Shown here in pieces: positions 6,914 to 14,927 of a stretch of DNA of 26,991 bases. A program made the translations under genes and the position numbers. The notes below the pieces were generated by a model that was not told where the DNA came from, did not search any database, and worked only from the letters and a program-made list of their open reading frames with translations. Numbering within the stretch: the first letter of the stretch is position 1; the number at the start of each line of letters is the position of its first letter. The stretch comes from a virus, in IMG/VR virus record IMGVR_UViG_3300049736_000762, positions 1 through 26,991 of that record; one strand, given 5' to 3'.

Positions 6914-7205
6914 TGCGGATACTAACGGTGATGGACACATCACCGCAGAAGAACTTGAAATGCACATGGAATTTAAGCGTAAAGAACTTGAAGATGCTGA
7001 TGCGCAAAGAGATGCTATGAGAAAAATGACTTGGTTTGCATTATTTGGAATGTTATTATATCCAGCAACAATTTTGATTACAACTTTAATGGGACAAGAT
7101 AAAGCTGCGGGATTAATTGCTGATATTGCACCAACTTATTTTGTTTCAATTTCTGTTTTAGTGGCTGCATTCTTTGGAGCAGATGCTATTAAGAAAAAGA
7201 AGTGA
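6876..7205 (+). CDS. EF-hand membrane protein
   Basis: From ATG 6876 (CGGAG upstream) the product has 109 aa. Residues 15-26 (DTNGDGHITAEE) form a canonical EF-hand calcium-binding loop. Two hydrophobic segments follow (about residues 53-70 and 86-104), and the C-terminus is KKKK. The charged helix between them suggests a cytoplasmic or periplasmic sensor attached to the inner membrane. Similar single-EF-hand, two-TM proteins occur in marine T4-like phages. Function is unknown; holin-like, channel or structural roles are possible. The frame is open further upstream, but the earlier ATG has no ribosome-binding site. Confidence 0.75.
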   Translation: MTENTKTIAGLDDADTNGDGHITAEELEMHMEFKRKELEDADAQRDAMRKMTWFALFGMLLYPATILITTLMGQDKAAGLIADIAPTYFVSISVLVAAFFGADAIKKKK

Positions 7206-7231
7206 TATATAATTAAAACAAGTGAGTAATT

Positions 7232-8023
7232 ATGAAAAGATTGATTTACCAAGTCGCTGTTGGCGCAAAATCTAGATTATATAAACACTGCATAGAATCA
7301 GCTAAAGTATACTGTGATATGCATGGCATTGATCATATAGTTCAAGGCGTACCTAAACTACGAATAAAACCTGACGTTTTTGCTACTGGTCGTAGTAAAG
7401 AGTCATACGAGAAACATGGCGGTTTTCTTCCAATTTTTGAGAAGGAAAACGCTTTTTCTTATTTTAAAGACTATGATCAAATTGCAATCATTGATGCTGA
7501 TATTTGGATTAGACCAGGCGCACCAAATATTTTTTTAGAGATGCATCCTGATACGGATTTTGGTGGTGTAGTAGAATCTGAATTACCAATCGATCCATGG
7601 TATAATCAAAAAATATTAGGTTATTCTCGCATGCAATATGGAACTCTTAAGATTCCTGCATGGTATGGTCAATATAATGACAAAACAGGTTTTCCATTTA
7701 TGAATATGGGTATGATGGTTATGAATAAATCATTTGCCGAATATCTTAATAACCAAACTCCAGAACAATTCATCCGCAGACCGGAATTTAAAAAATTCGT
7801 TGATGGTGTAGGACCGTGGAAATGGTCTACAGATCAAACGCTGCTTAACTACTGGATAAATACATGCGGTATGAATGTACAAAGACTTGATTGGAAATGG
7901 AATGCGCTGTTTACAGCTGTACGACCTGAAAGAATTAAAGAAGCAAACTTTGTACATTTCTTCTTAAAAGATAAATTACCTAATAAGGGTGAAAATGTAA
8001 AGGAGTTAATGACTAAAGTATGA
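7232..8023 (+). CDS. Glycosyltransferase, GT-A fold
   Basis: A 263-aa GT-A type glycosyltransferase. YDQIAIIDADIWIRPGAPN carries the DxD metal/nucleotide-sugar motif (D88, D90). Later GFPFMNMGMMVMNKS and STDQTLLNYW resemble the acceptor-binding and catalytic Asp region of GT8-like enzymes. It is the first gene of an AT-rich cassette. No standard promoter lies in the 27 nt before it and its ribosome-binding site is weak. It probably adds sugars to host lipopolysaccharide or to a phage structure. Confidence 0.75.
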   Translation: MKRLIYQVAVGAKSRLYKHCIESAKVYCDMHGIDHIVQGVPKLRIKPDVFATGRSKESYEKHGGFLPIFEKENAFSYFKDYDQIAIIDADIWIRPGAPNIFLEMHPDTDFGGVVESELPIDPWYNQKILGYSRMQYGTLKIPAWYGQYNDKTGFPFMNMGMMVMNKSFAEYLNNQTPEQFIRRPEFKKFVDGVGPWKWSTDQTLLNYWINTCGMNVQRLDWKWNALFTAVRPERIKEANFVHFFLKDKLPNKGENVKELMTKV

Positions 8024-8724
8024 TTATTGATAATATTTCTAAAAAAATATTTGTGCATATTCCAAAAAATGCAGGTATGACAATTAGACATAGCCCATTT
8101 CTAAAAGATAAAATTCTAATTAATGGTGCACATGCACATAAATCTCCAGAATATACAAATGGTTTATTAAAAACTATGAATGCCATTGGTGATCACCATG
8201 GTATAGAACATGCTCGTTGGATAGATCTAAAGCCTAAATATACAAAATCACATGATGCATTTGCAATCGTTCGTAATCCATGGGATAGAGTGGTTTCACG
8301 GTATTTTTTCGCAAAAAAAGTTATTGAAGTTGAGAAAAAACAAAAGAAAGATTACGCTGATACATCTACCTTTGAAGCTTTCTTAGAAGAACGGCATAAA
8401 TGGGGCGATAAAGAATATATGTGGCATAGAGCTGTACGTGGATGGTATCCAGCCGTTGATCATGTTACCGATTCTAAAGGTAAACTTAAATGTGATATGC
8501 TAAGATTAGAACATCTCAATAAAGATCTAATTGCTTATTTTAAAATCCCAATGATGTCACGCCCTCGAAATGTAACCGCTATGAATAAGGGTACATATAA
8601 AGATATGTACAACAAAGAAACAATTCAAATCATTGCCGACTGGTATAAAAAAGATATTGATATGTGGGGATTTGATTTTGATAGTGGACCAACTAAAAAT
8701 TATTGGAGATTAGATAATGAGTGA
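8020..8724 (+). CDS. Sulfotransferase family protein
   Basis: A 234-aa PAPS-dependent sulfotransferase-like protein. FVHIPKNAGMTIR (residues 11-23) is the 5'-phosphosulfate loop, and AIVRNPWDRVVSRYFF (82-97) is the 3'-phosphate-binding motif with R85 and S93. This form (HIPKNAG...RNPWDR) is typical of the carbohydrate sulfotransferases in the Sulfotransfer_2 group. The likely substrate is a surface polysaccharide or glycan made by the neighbouring glycosyltransferases. It overlaps both neighbours (4 nt and 8 nt). Confidence 0.85.
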   Translation: MIIDNISKKIFVHIPKNAGMTIRHSPFLKDKILINGAHAHKSPEYTNGLLKTMNAIGDHHGIEHARWIDLKPKYTKSHDAFAIVRNPWDRVVSRYFFAKKVIEVEKKQKKDYADTSTFEAFLEERHKWGDKEYMWHRAVRGWYPAVDHVTDSKGKLKCDMLRLEHLNKDLIAYFKIPMMSRPRNVTAMNKGTYKDMYNKETIQIIADWYKKDIDMWGFDFDSGPTKNYWRLDNE

Positions 8725-9355
8725 ACTCGGAAATCTATTTAATAAGTACGGATGTGATAAAACTAAAAAACATCGATACGAAAAAATCTATGAACCTGTA
8801 TTTAAAAAACTAAAAGATAAAACAGATCTAAGAATCTTAGAAATCGGGGTGTTTAATGGCCATAGTACAGAAGCATTATTAGATTATTTTCCTCATGCCC
8901 ATATGTATGGCATTGATATTTTTGAACGCACAAATCCAGAAGATATCGAAGCTTATATGGATCATGATGATCGTACACATTGGCTAAAGGCAAATAGTAC
9001 AGATCCTAATTTGTATAAAATGTTACGAGATAAATTTGGCAAATCTACTAAATTTGATATTATTATTGATGACGGTATGCATACACCAAAAGCTAATAAA
9101 GAAACATTTGAAAATCTATATAGAACGTTGAAAAAAGATGGTGTATATTTTATTGAGGATGTTTGGCCTTTAGAATTAATGAATGATACAGAAATGGAAC
9201 ATCATTGGATACAAAGATTTCCTGATCGATATAACTTGATGGATAATCAACTTTTTCTTAATTCTTTAGAAAGATCTGGCTTAAGAGTTTTAAGACATGA
9301 TCATCGCAAATTAACTGGACATGCAGATAGTTATATTATAGAGTTAAGATCATGA
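8717..9355 (+). CDS. SAM-dependent methyltransferase
   Basis: A 212-aa class I methyltransferase. Motif I is LRILEIGVFNGHS (E42, G44, G48); the following strand ends YGIDIF and motif IV is FDIIIDDGMH. The N-terminal segment (NKYGCDKTKKHRYEKIYEP) and the DDGMHTP block resemble sugar-modifying methyltransferases encoded in polysaccharide clusters (Methyltransf_24-like). It probably methylates a glycan made by this cassette. Overlaps both neighbours. Confidence 0.82.
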   Translation: MSELGNLFNKYGCDKTKKHRYEKIYEPVFKKLKDKTDLRILEIGVFNGHSTEALLDYFPHAHMYGIDIFERTNPEDIEAYMDHDDRTHWLKANSTDPNLYKMLRDKFGKSTKFDIIIDDGMHTPKANKETFENLYRTLKKDGVYFIEDVWPLELMNDTEMEHHWIQRFPDRYNLMDNQLFLNSLERSGLRVLRHDHRKLTGHADSYIIELRS

Positions 9356-10059
9356 AAGCATATGTAATAACTATTTTAGGTCATCTGTTATCAGAAAAGG
9401 CTGCTGAAACTTGTATTGCATCATCCCACCACGTTGGCAATGAATTTGAAGTAAAAAACTTCGAAGCTTGCACTCCTATCGATTGCGGCGAAGTAATGGC
9501 TGATTACGGTATAGAATGGAATTATCCATGGGAAGGTGAAGAAACTGATATGCGTAGTGGTTTAAAAAAATCAGCATATCAAACTCGTGATCCTCTTGCT
9601 CGAGTAGCATGCGCTGCTAGTCACTATAAAATATGGCAAGAGTGTCAAAACACGAATGAACCTATTTTAGTGCTAGAGCATGATTCAGTTTTTAAATATA
9701 AACTTAATCCAGAATTTATTATAAAATCGAGATATAATATTGTAGGATTAAATAATCCAATAGGTGCCACACGTAAAGCAAGGCAATTTGATCAATGCAT
9801 TAAAAATGAAAGAGAAAAAGGTTACGATCATATTTGTAAGATTCCTACAGTTGATGCATTTGATATTCCTCAAGGTTTAGCTGGAAATAGCGCATACATA
9901 ATTAAACCTAAAGGAGCTAGTGCTGTTATAGCAGCAGTAGATGATTATGGATTATGGCCAAATGATGCAATTATGTGTAAACAATTAGTTAAAAAAATGG
10001 GCGTTACTACTAAATATTATACACATGTTCAAGGTTTACCATCAACAACTACGGATTAA
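9352..10059 (+). CDS. GT25-like glycosyltransferase (first copy)
   Basis: A 235-aa protein with MKAYVITIL at the N-terminus, ASHYKIWQEC (residues 89-98) and ILVLEHDSVF with EHD at 109-111. This order matches the GT25 family of LPS glycosyltransferases (short N-terminal strand, SH..lW helix, ExD motif). The following gene is a clear relative with the same three blocks, so this pair looks like an old duplication. Overlaps the methyltransferase by 4 nt. Substrate unknown. Confidence 0.72.
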   Translation: MKAYVITILGHLLSEKAAETCIASSHHVGNEFEVKNFEACTPIDCGEVMADYGIEWNYPWEGEETDMRSGLKKSAYQTRDPLARVACAASHYKIWQECQNTNEPILVLEHDSVFKYKLNPEFIIKSRYNIVGLNNPIGATRKARQFDQCIKNEREKGYDHICKIPTVDAFDIPQGLAGNSAYIIKPKGASAVIAAVDDYGLWPNDAIMCKQLVKKMGVTTKYYTHVQGLPSTTTD

Positions 10060-10061
10060 AA

Positions 10062-10706
10062 ATGAAATCTTTTGTAATTACAATTGAATCACTTGAGAAA
10101 TCAGTGCAAGCAGCAAATCGATGTATAAAGTCTGGTAAAAAATATGGATTTGAAATCGAAAGATTTAAAGCTACTACACCAACAGATAATCCAATTGAGC
10201 TCATACATAAATTAGGTATTTCTCCACATGGTTTTGCAGAAAAATATTCTAGAGTAGAAAATTGTATAGCAGCATTTTTATCTCATTATTATTTATGGAA
10301 AAAAGCTGTACAAACAAAAGAGAACATAGCTATATTTGAACACGATGCCATTGTTACTGGTTCATTACCACCTAATTTTAAATTTAATAAAGTAATAACA
10401 TTTTCAAAACCATCATACGGTAAATTTAATACGCCAATAAAAATTGGTGTTGATGGCTTAGTACAAAAACAATATTTTGGTGGAGCGCATGGATATATAG
10501 TAAGTCCAAGCGGTGCAAAAGAATTGATGGAAAAGGCAAAAATAGAAGCAGCACCAACAGATGTATTTTTAAACTTAGATTTATTTCCATGGTTAGAAGA
10601 ATTATATCCATGGATTTGTATAGCTTCTGATTCATTTACTACAATTCAAAAAGAAGCTGGTTGTTTGGCTAAACATAGATACGATGAGACATACGAGATT
10701 ATATAA
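10062..10706 (+). CDS. GT25-like glycosyltransferase (second copy)
   Basis: A 214-aa relative of the preceding protein: MKSFVITIE start, FLSHYYLWKKA (73-83), IAIFEHDAIV with EHD at 93-95, then GGAHGYIVSPSGAKEL. It is probably a GT25-type sugar transferase. Base composition here is extremely AT-rich (13 G+C in the 60 bases from 10381, by hand count). It starts 2 nt after its paralogue and overlaps the next gene by one base. Paralogy is inferred from the shared motif order; the copies are quite diverged. Confidence 0.72.
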   Translation: MKSFVITIESLEKSVQAANRCIKSGKKYGFEIERFKATTPTDNPIELIHKLGISPHGFAEKYSRVENCIAAFLSHYYLWKKAVQTKENIAIFEHDAIVTGSLPPNFKFNKVITFSKPSYGKFNTPIKIGVDGLVQKQYFGGAHGYIVSPSGAKELMEKAKIEAAPTDVFLNLDLFPWLEELYPWICIASDSFTTIQKEAGCLAKHRYDETYEII

Positions 10707-11365
10707 TGAATAGCATGGAAATTCAAGACCAAATTTTTCTGACAGGTTGTGATCATAAAACAGAATGGCAATTGCCATGGTTTTTGAAAAATTTTAAAAA
10801 ACAAAGAAATAAAACTAAACTAATAATTGCTGATTTCGGTATGTCACCCGAGATGAATAAAATAGCAGTAAATCATCCATGCGTAAAAGCAGTAATGAGT
10901 TTACAGAGTAAAGGTAAAGAAAAGGGGTGGTTCTTAAAACCTTTAGCTATGTATCATGTGCCATCTAAAAAAGCTATTTGGCTTGATACTGACTGTCAAG
11001 TAGTAAAAAATATTGATAGTATGTTTGATTTACTCGAGCCTAACAAACTCAATATGATTGAAGATAAACCGTGGACTAAACGTAGAGGAGAAACATGGTA
11101 TAATTCTGGTGTTGTAGGATTTATTAATAAGCCAGGAATATTAGCGCAATGGTGTAATGCTATTGCCCAAGAACAAAATATTGGCGACCAAGAAATGCTT
11201 CATGGCATATTAAATCCTATTACTCAAATGACGTGGATTAATCCTTTGCCTAGTAAATATAATGTAATGAGATTACAAATTGAGAATGATGATTATCAAG
11301 GCCAAATATCTATTATGCATTGGACTGGAGAAAAAGGTAATGATAGAATTAGGAGTATGATGTAA
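10706..11365 (+). CDS. GT8-like glycosyltransferase
   Basis: A 219-aa glycosyltransferase-like protein. AIWLDTDCQVV carries a DxD motif (D94, D96), WYNSGVVGF and NIGDQEMLH match the GT-A acceptor-side motifs, and IMHWTGEKG resembles the terminal H-x2-G-x-K of GT8 enzymes. It probably transfers a hexose or related sugar from a nucleotide donor. One-base overlaps (TAATG type) tie it to both neighbours. Confidence 0.75.
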   Translation: MNSMEIQDQIFLTGCDHKTEWQLPWFLKNFKKQRNKTKLIIADFGMSPEMNKIAVNHPCVKAVMSLQSKGKEKGWFLKPLAMYHVPSKKAIWLDTDCQVVKNIDSMFDLLEPNKLNMIEDKPWTKRRGETWYNSGVVGFINKPGILAQWCNAIAQEQNIGDQEMLHGILNPITQMTWINPLPSKYNVMRLQIENDDYQGQISIMHWTGEKGNDRIRSMM

Positions 11366-11994
11366 TGCCTAGAATTGTACAAATAATTGGAAACGGTGAT
11401 TGTGCAGTATATTACAATGAAGAGCCGAAAAGAAAAGGGCTAAAACTTACTTGTAATGTTTCTCCATTTACAGTTGATGGTGTTTATGCTACTTGCATTG
11501 TAGATTTTAAAATGATGAATACACTTCATAAAGGTGGAGTTACTATTCCAGGAGAATGGATTTGTGGAGCAAGACCAAAAGAATATTGTAATAGAAATCC
11601 AAAATTTCATTTACAAATTGCAGGTCAAATAAAAGAATTTTATACTAAACTACCTAAATATGCTGCTAACTACACAGACTTTAATTGTGGTCATATGGCA
11701 ACGTATTATGCATGCGAGAAACTAAAAGCTGATGAAGTACATCTTTGGGGATTTGATTCTATATTTGATTTTAATTTACGTAGTTACACAGATGTTGTCA
11801 TAAACTCTGACAGAGGTGGTATGAATAATCATCGCCTTGCAAATAATTGGCGACCACTATGGAAAAATATGTTTAAAGATTTTGATGGTACTGGTAAACA
11901 CCAAAGAGTAAAGTTTGTATTACATCATAAACATAATAAATTAAAATTTCAAGCTTCAGATAATGTTGAAATTGAAGTCCATGGCAAAAAATAA
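11365..11994 (+). CDS. Possible glycosyltransferase (GT29/42-like or MptE-like)
   Basis: A 209-aa protein starting MPRIVQIIGNGDCAVYYNEE. The N-terminal IGNGxC loop, the early strand-loop pattern, and GHMATYYACEKLKADEVHLW followed by GFDS recall the sialyltransferase-like and MptE-like folds, where this loop and a G.D element frame the nucleotide site. This is pattern similarity only; the substrate is unknown. It is the last large gene of the surface-modification cassette and overlaps the next small ORF. Confidence 0.5.
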   Translation: MPRIVQIIGNGDCAVYYNEEPKRKGLKLTCNVSPFTVDGVYATCIVDFKMMNTLHKGGVTIPGEWICGARPKEYCNRNPKFHLQIAGQIKEFYTKLPKYAANYTDFNCGHMATYYACEKLKADEVHLWGFDSIFDFNLRSYTDVVINSDRGGMNNHRLANNWRPLWKNMFKDFDGTGKHQRVKFVLHHKHNKLKFQASDNVEIEVHGKK

Positions 11995-12115
11995 TCATAT
12001 AGCAATTTTAAAAAAAGAAATTTTATTAGCTGAAGAAAAAATGAAATATAGTATTGCTATGAAACCTATTGTTGTTTATTTAAAAAAAAGAGTAGATGAA
12101 TTAAACGAAAAATAA
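11981..12115 (+). CDS. Hypothetical 44-aa basic protein
   Basis: ATG at 11981, overlapping the previous gene by 14 nt, opens a 44-aa frame ending at TAA 12113-12115. The product (MAKNNHIAILKKEILLAEEK...) is a lysine-rich helix. It fills the gap before promoter P4. No strong ribosome-binding site is visible, so the call is tentative. Confidence 0.5.
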   Translation: MAKNNHIAILKKEILLAEEKMKYSIAMKPIVVYLKKRVDELNEK

Positions 12116-12118
12116 ACA

Positions 12119-12147
12119 TGTACATTGCTTGTATTATAGGGTATAAT
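12119..12147 (+). promoter_or_regulatory. Promoter P4 (TGTACA-17-TATAAT)
   Basis: -35 TGTACA at 12119-12124 inside the palindrome ATGTACAT, 17-nt spacer, TATAAT at 12142-12147 preceded by GGG. Start region AGACCTACAATT and GAGGAG precede ATG 12174. Confidence 0.85.
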
Positions 12148-12173
12148 AGACCTACAATTGAAGAGGAGCAATC

Positions 12174-12599
12174 ATGAATATTATTGAAGTAATCGGTGGC
12201 ACAGCAAAAGAACGGCGGCTATGTATGGAAGCTGCAGAATTTGCTGTGCACAAACTTATGCCACGCATGAAAACATTAGATATTACTATTGAAATTAAAA
12301 ATATCTATGACACCGTAGACGGATATTGTTTACAGGTCGATAATCGTACATTTGAAATAGAAATCCAAAAAGGAATTGATATAGATGATATGGTCACAGC
12401 CATTTTTCACGAAATGGTTCATGTAAAGCAAGGCGCTCGTAAAGAGCTTGTTGATACAGGATTTTGTACAAAAACTTGGTATGGTGTAGAATATATTTGT
12501 ATCACTAGTACAACTAAAGAATACATGGCTCAACCATGGGAAGCTGAAGCATATTATCTGCAAGAAGAATTATTTAAGGAGTACGAAGATGCCGCGTAA
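12174..12599 (+). CDS. Zincin metalloprotease-like protein (HExxH)
   Basis: A 141-aa protein with FHEMVHVKQG: H79, E80 and H83 form the HExxH zinc-binding and catalytic motif. The downstream QPWEAEAYY (E123/E125) probably supplies the third ligand. The size and simple layout resemble the phage SprT-like or minimal zincin proteins. It could cleave a host or phage protein, but no target is evident. First gene after promoter P4, with GAGGAG before ATG; overlaps the SWIM gene by 11 nt. Confidence 0.78.
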   Translation: MNIIEVIGGTAKERRLCMEAAEFAVHKLMPRMKTLDITIEIKNIYDTVDGYCLQVDNRTFEIEIQKGIDIDDMVTAIFHEMVHVKQGARKELVDTGFCTKTWYGVEYICITSTTKEYMAQPWEAEAYYLQEELFKEYEDAA

Positions 12600-12807
12600 A
12601 TTTAGAGATAAATATTTAAATACACCGGAAATTGACTTCAAAAACCATTGGGCTGTAGGTATAGAATATGCTATTATCGGAAGTCGCGGTGATAAATATA
12701 CAGTAGGATTCACAGATAAAGGTTTTTCGTGTGAGTGTATTGGTATGGCGGTGCACGGAAAATGCAAACATACAAAGGAAATATCTGATAAATGGCTATT
12801 AGCCTAG
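12589..12807 (+). CDS. Small SWIM zinc-finger protein
   Basis: A 72-aa protein ending in FSCECIGMAVHGKCKHTKEI, a CxC-x(n)-CxH arrangement that defines the SWIM zinc finger, found in DNA- and protein-binding proteins. The preceding part (YTVGFTDKGF) is the usual beta hairpin before the finger. A stand-alone SWIM domain could be a DNA-binding regulator. ATG 12589 has AAGGAG upstream. It overlaps both neighbours. Confidence 0.78.
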   Translation: MPRKFRDKYLNTPEIDFKNHWAVGIEYAIIGSRGDKYTVGFTDKGFSCECIGMAVHGKCKHTKEISDKWLLA

Positions 12808-13607
12808 AACGGTTATTTATAGCAATTGCAACGCATCTATTAACAATATATTTCATCTATAATAGTTTATATGTAGATGGAGCATATTGGTTATTGGCTC
12901 TTGTTTTTGTTTTATTTCAATTACAAGTTTTTTCTGTATCTACTTTTTTGCATAAGGGTGTGACACACGGTGTGTGGAGATTTAAATCTAAATTTGTAGA
13001 ACAATGCATTGTTATTTACTTGTCAATATCTGGACATATATTTCCTGGTGGTCCATTAGATTGGGCCGTTGTTCATAGATTGCACCACGATCATTTAGAT
13101 GATGATCTTGATTCTCATAGTCCTTCTAGAATAGGAATGTTAGCTGCGCACTTTCACCTATGGAAACCTACGCCTGAACATGCCACTGTAGAACGTAAAG
13201 TTTATTTCGATTTACTAAAAAATTATAGACATTTATGGATTTTTAGTAAATATCCAAAATCAATAGCTTTTGCATTATGGTCTATTATTATTGTTATTTT
13301 TGGTATAGAAGGTCTTAGTATATTAGCTGCAGCATCATTTATAGAATTTCATGGATTAGGTGTTATTGACGCATATGCGCATACAAAAAAAGACGAAACT
13401 CGTAATGTACCATGGTATGTGTGGATTATAGGTTTTAATGATCCTGAAGCAATGTATCATAAAGAACATCATGAACATCCATACGCATATAGTTTTAATC
13501 CAGGATGGTTAGATTATCCATCCCGCCTCATGGAATTATTTGCAAAATGTGGTATAGTTGATATTAAAGGCAAAAAATTGGATGTATTATCTAAGACTAA
13601 AGTTTGA
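12792..13607 (+). CDS. Membrane fatty acid desaturase (acyl-CoA delta-9 type)
   Basis: A 271-aa membrane di-iron desaturase. The three histidine boxes are intact: HKGVTH (H54, H59), HRLHH (H95, H98, H99) and HKEHH (H223, H226, H227). A further IDAYAH (H197) lies where stearoyl-CoA desaturases carry an additional iron ligand. Hydrophobic stretches at about residues 5-50 and 158-185 fit membrane insertion. The enzyme would place a cis double bond in acyl chains of host lipids, using host electron carriers. It overlaps the SWIM gene by 16 nt and the next gene by 26 nt. Confidence 0.9.
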   Translation: MAISLERLFIAIATHLLTIYFIYNSLYVDGAYWLLALVFVLFQLQVFSVSTFLHKGVTHGVWRFKSKFVEQCIVIYLSISGHIFPGGPLDWAVVHRLHHDHLDDDLDSHSPSRIGMLAAHFHLWKPTPEHATVERKVYFDLLKNYRHLWIFSKYPKSIAFALWSIIIVIFGIEGLSILAAASFIEFHGLGVIDAYAHTKKDETRNVPWYVWIIGFNDPEAMYHKEHHEHPYAYSFNPGWLDYPSRLMELFAKCGIVDIKGKKLDVLSKTKV

Positions 13608-14388
13608 TAATAATGAATCTATTGACATATATCCATATGAAGATGAACTAAGTCAAAGATGGTTTAACGAAGTACGAAAAAATATTAATAATATATGGGA
13701 ACGTGATAGAATTTATGGTTTAAATGATGAAGTATCATATGATACTATTTATGAAAAGCTACGCAAATCAGTTGGTATCATAAAATTTTATGAAGATTTG
13801 CCAGATACTGAAGATCTTAATGAGCTTCATACACACTTCGAAAGAATGATGGAACCAGAGTTTTTTAATAAAGCTCCACGATTAATACAAGATCATATTA
13901 TTAAGTATAATGTAAATATTCACCATCTTGAAAGTATTAATAGCAAACGTATTGTATGTTCTTTTAAAAATCCAGATAAGTTTTTATTAGAAGAATCTGA
14001 TCAAAAAAGATTTAATTTTAATCAAAAACCTGGTACAGTGTGTATAAATTATTGTCACGTAGGTAAACCTATGTATGACATATATCATGATAACGACTCA
14101 ATTGCAGAAAAGATTGTTAATCAATCTGAATGGTCTGCAGATTTTACAATCATATACAATCATGATAAACATAAACCCTTTGATTTAAAGGCTAAAAAGT
14201 GGTGTGAATATAATAAAATAAAACCGCGATCATGGGGATTAATTGATGTTGGTTATTCTTCTTCTGTACCTCTTAAAAATATAGAATATATAGAATCAGC
14301 AGAAATTATGTTTGATTACGAAGAAGATTATGCTACTGATTGGAGAGAATGGATGAATTTACCAACTATGTATGGATCGGATTTATAA
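13582..14388 (+). CDS. Hypothetical 268-aa protein
   Basis: ATG 13582 (MYYLRLKFDNNESIDIYPYE...) lies in the last codons of the desaturase; a TTG at 13558 would add 8 residues but is less likely. The protein is soluble, acidic and rich in Tyr, Trp and His, with a conserved-looking PRSWGLIDVGYSSSVP near the C-terminus and HLESINSKRIVCSF in the middle. I do not recognise a family. Close coupling to the desaturase suggests co-expression. Its stop shares one base with the next ATG. Confidence 0.7.
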   Translation: MYYLRLKFDNNESIDIYPYEDELSQRWFNEVRKNINNIWERDRIYGLNDEVSYDTIYEKLRKSVGIIKFYEDLPDTEDLNELHTHFERMMEPEFFNKAPRLIQDHIIKYNVNIHHLESINSKRIVCSFKNPDKFLLEESDQKRFNFNQKPGTVCINYCHVGKPMYDIYHDNDSIAEKIVNQSEWSADFTIIYNHDKHKPFDLKAKKWCEYNKIKPRSWGLIDVGYSSSVPLKNIEYIESAEIMFDYEEDYATDWREWMNLPTMYGSDL

Positions 14389-14537
14389 TGGAAGTACAAA
14401 AAGAAACAATTTGGCATTTTACTTGTAAGAAATGTTTAGCATGGTTTTCTATAGCCACAAGCGATAACTTTGACCCAATAAAACGAGATTTTTTCTGTCC
14501 ATGGTGTGGTGATAAAAATAAAACAGAAAAAAAATGA
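14388..14537 (+). CDS. 49-aa zinc-ribbon protein
   Basis: ATG 14388 overlaps the previous TAA by one base. The product starts MEVQKETIWHFTCKKCLAWF and contains two CxxC pairs, CKKC and CPWC, about 22 residues apart, which is a simple zinc ribbon. The C-terminus is lysine-rich. The frame is open for 48 nt upstream, but that start has no ribosome-binding site. Function unknown; it closes the P4 unit. Confidence 0.7.
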   Translation: MEVQKETIWHFTCKKCLAWFSIATSDNFDPIKRDFFCPWCGDKNKTEKK

Positions 14538-14543
14538 AAAAAG

Positions 14544-14585
14544 TGCGTTTTTAGGGTTTACAAAGCTGAAAAAACAGGGTATAAT
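14544..14585 (+). promoter_or_regulatory. Promoter P5 with T-tract upstream element
   Basis: TGCGTTTTT at 14544-14552, -35 TTTACA at 14557-14562 (one mismatch from the usual TGTACA), 17-nt spacer, TATAAT at 14580-14585. AGATCTATAAAATG and GAGGAG follow; the in-leader ATG is not the gene start. Confidence 0.85.
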
Positions 14586-14615
14586 AGATCTATAAAATGA
14601 AAAGAGGAGTTCATT

Positions 14616-14927
14616 ATGTTTAAGTTAGAAAAAGGTTTAGTAGATCTCATCAACGCCCAGCGCGCTGAAGCTGAAGAGTTCAGCAAGCAGCCTGGCTGTT
14701 TCATGGGTATGATGCCCGAAGCAACAGAGCTCGAGTACTGGGAGTCACGTGTTCCTAGTGGTACTCTTAAAGAGTACAACCGCATCGAGCTCGAGGAGAG
14801 TGTCTACTATGCTGTAGCAGATGCTTACAGCAAAGGCTACGCTCGTAGCATGCGCCTCAGTGTGTGGACTGACGAGGAGCTTGAGGCTGAGCTTGAAGCT
14901 GCATGTAAAATGCTAGAGGTGGCATAA
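14616..14927 (+). CDS. Hypothetical 103-aa acidic protein, GC-rich gene
   Basis: First gene after promoter P5 (GAGGAG, ATG 14616). The 103-aa protein is very acidic and helical, with long Glu/Ala/Leu stretches (ELEAELEAACKMLEVA at the end). Codon use differs from its neighbours: 94 of the 180 bases at 14641-14820 are G or C by hand count, while many neighbouring genes are near one third. It uses CGC, GAG, CTC and AAC freely. This suggests recent transfer or selection for high expression. Function unknown. Confidence 0.78.
   Translation: MFKLEKGLVDLINAQRAEAEEFSKQPGCFMGMMPEATELEYWESRVPSGTLKEYNRIELEESVYYAVADAYSKGYARSMRLSVWTDEELEAELEAACKMLEVA

Noticed and set aside
7205-7231. Promoter TATAAT just upstream of the glycan cassette
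   Set aside because: A TATAAT is present but nothing like TGTACA or TTGACA lies 16-18 nt before it, and the leader lacks the conserved start region.
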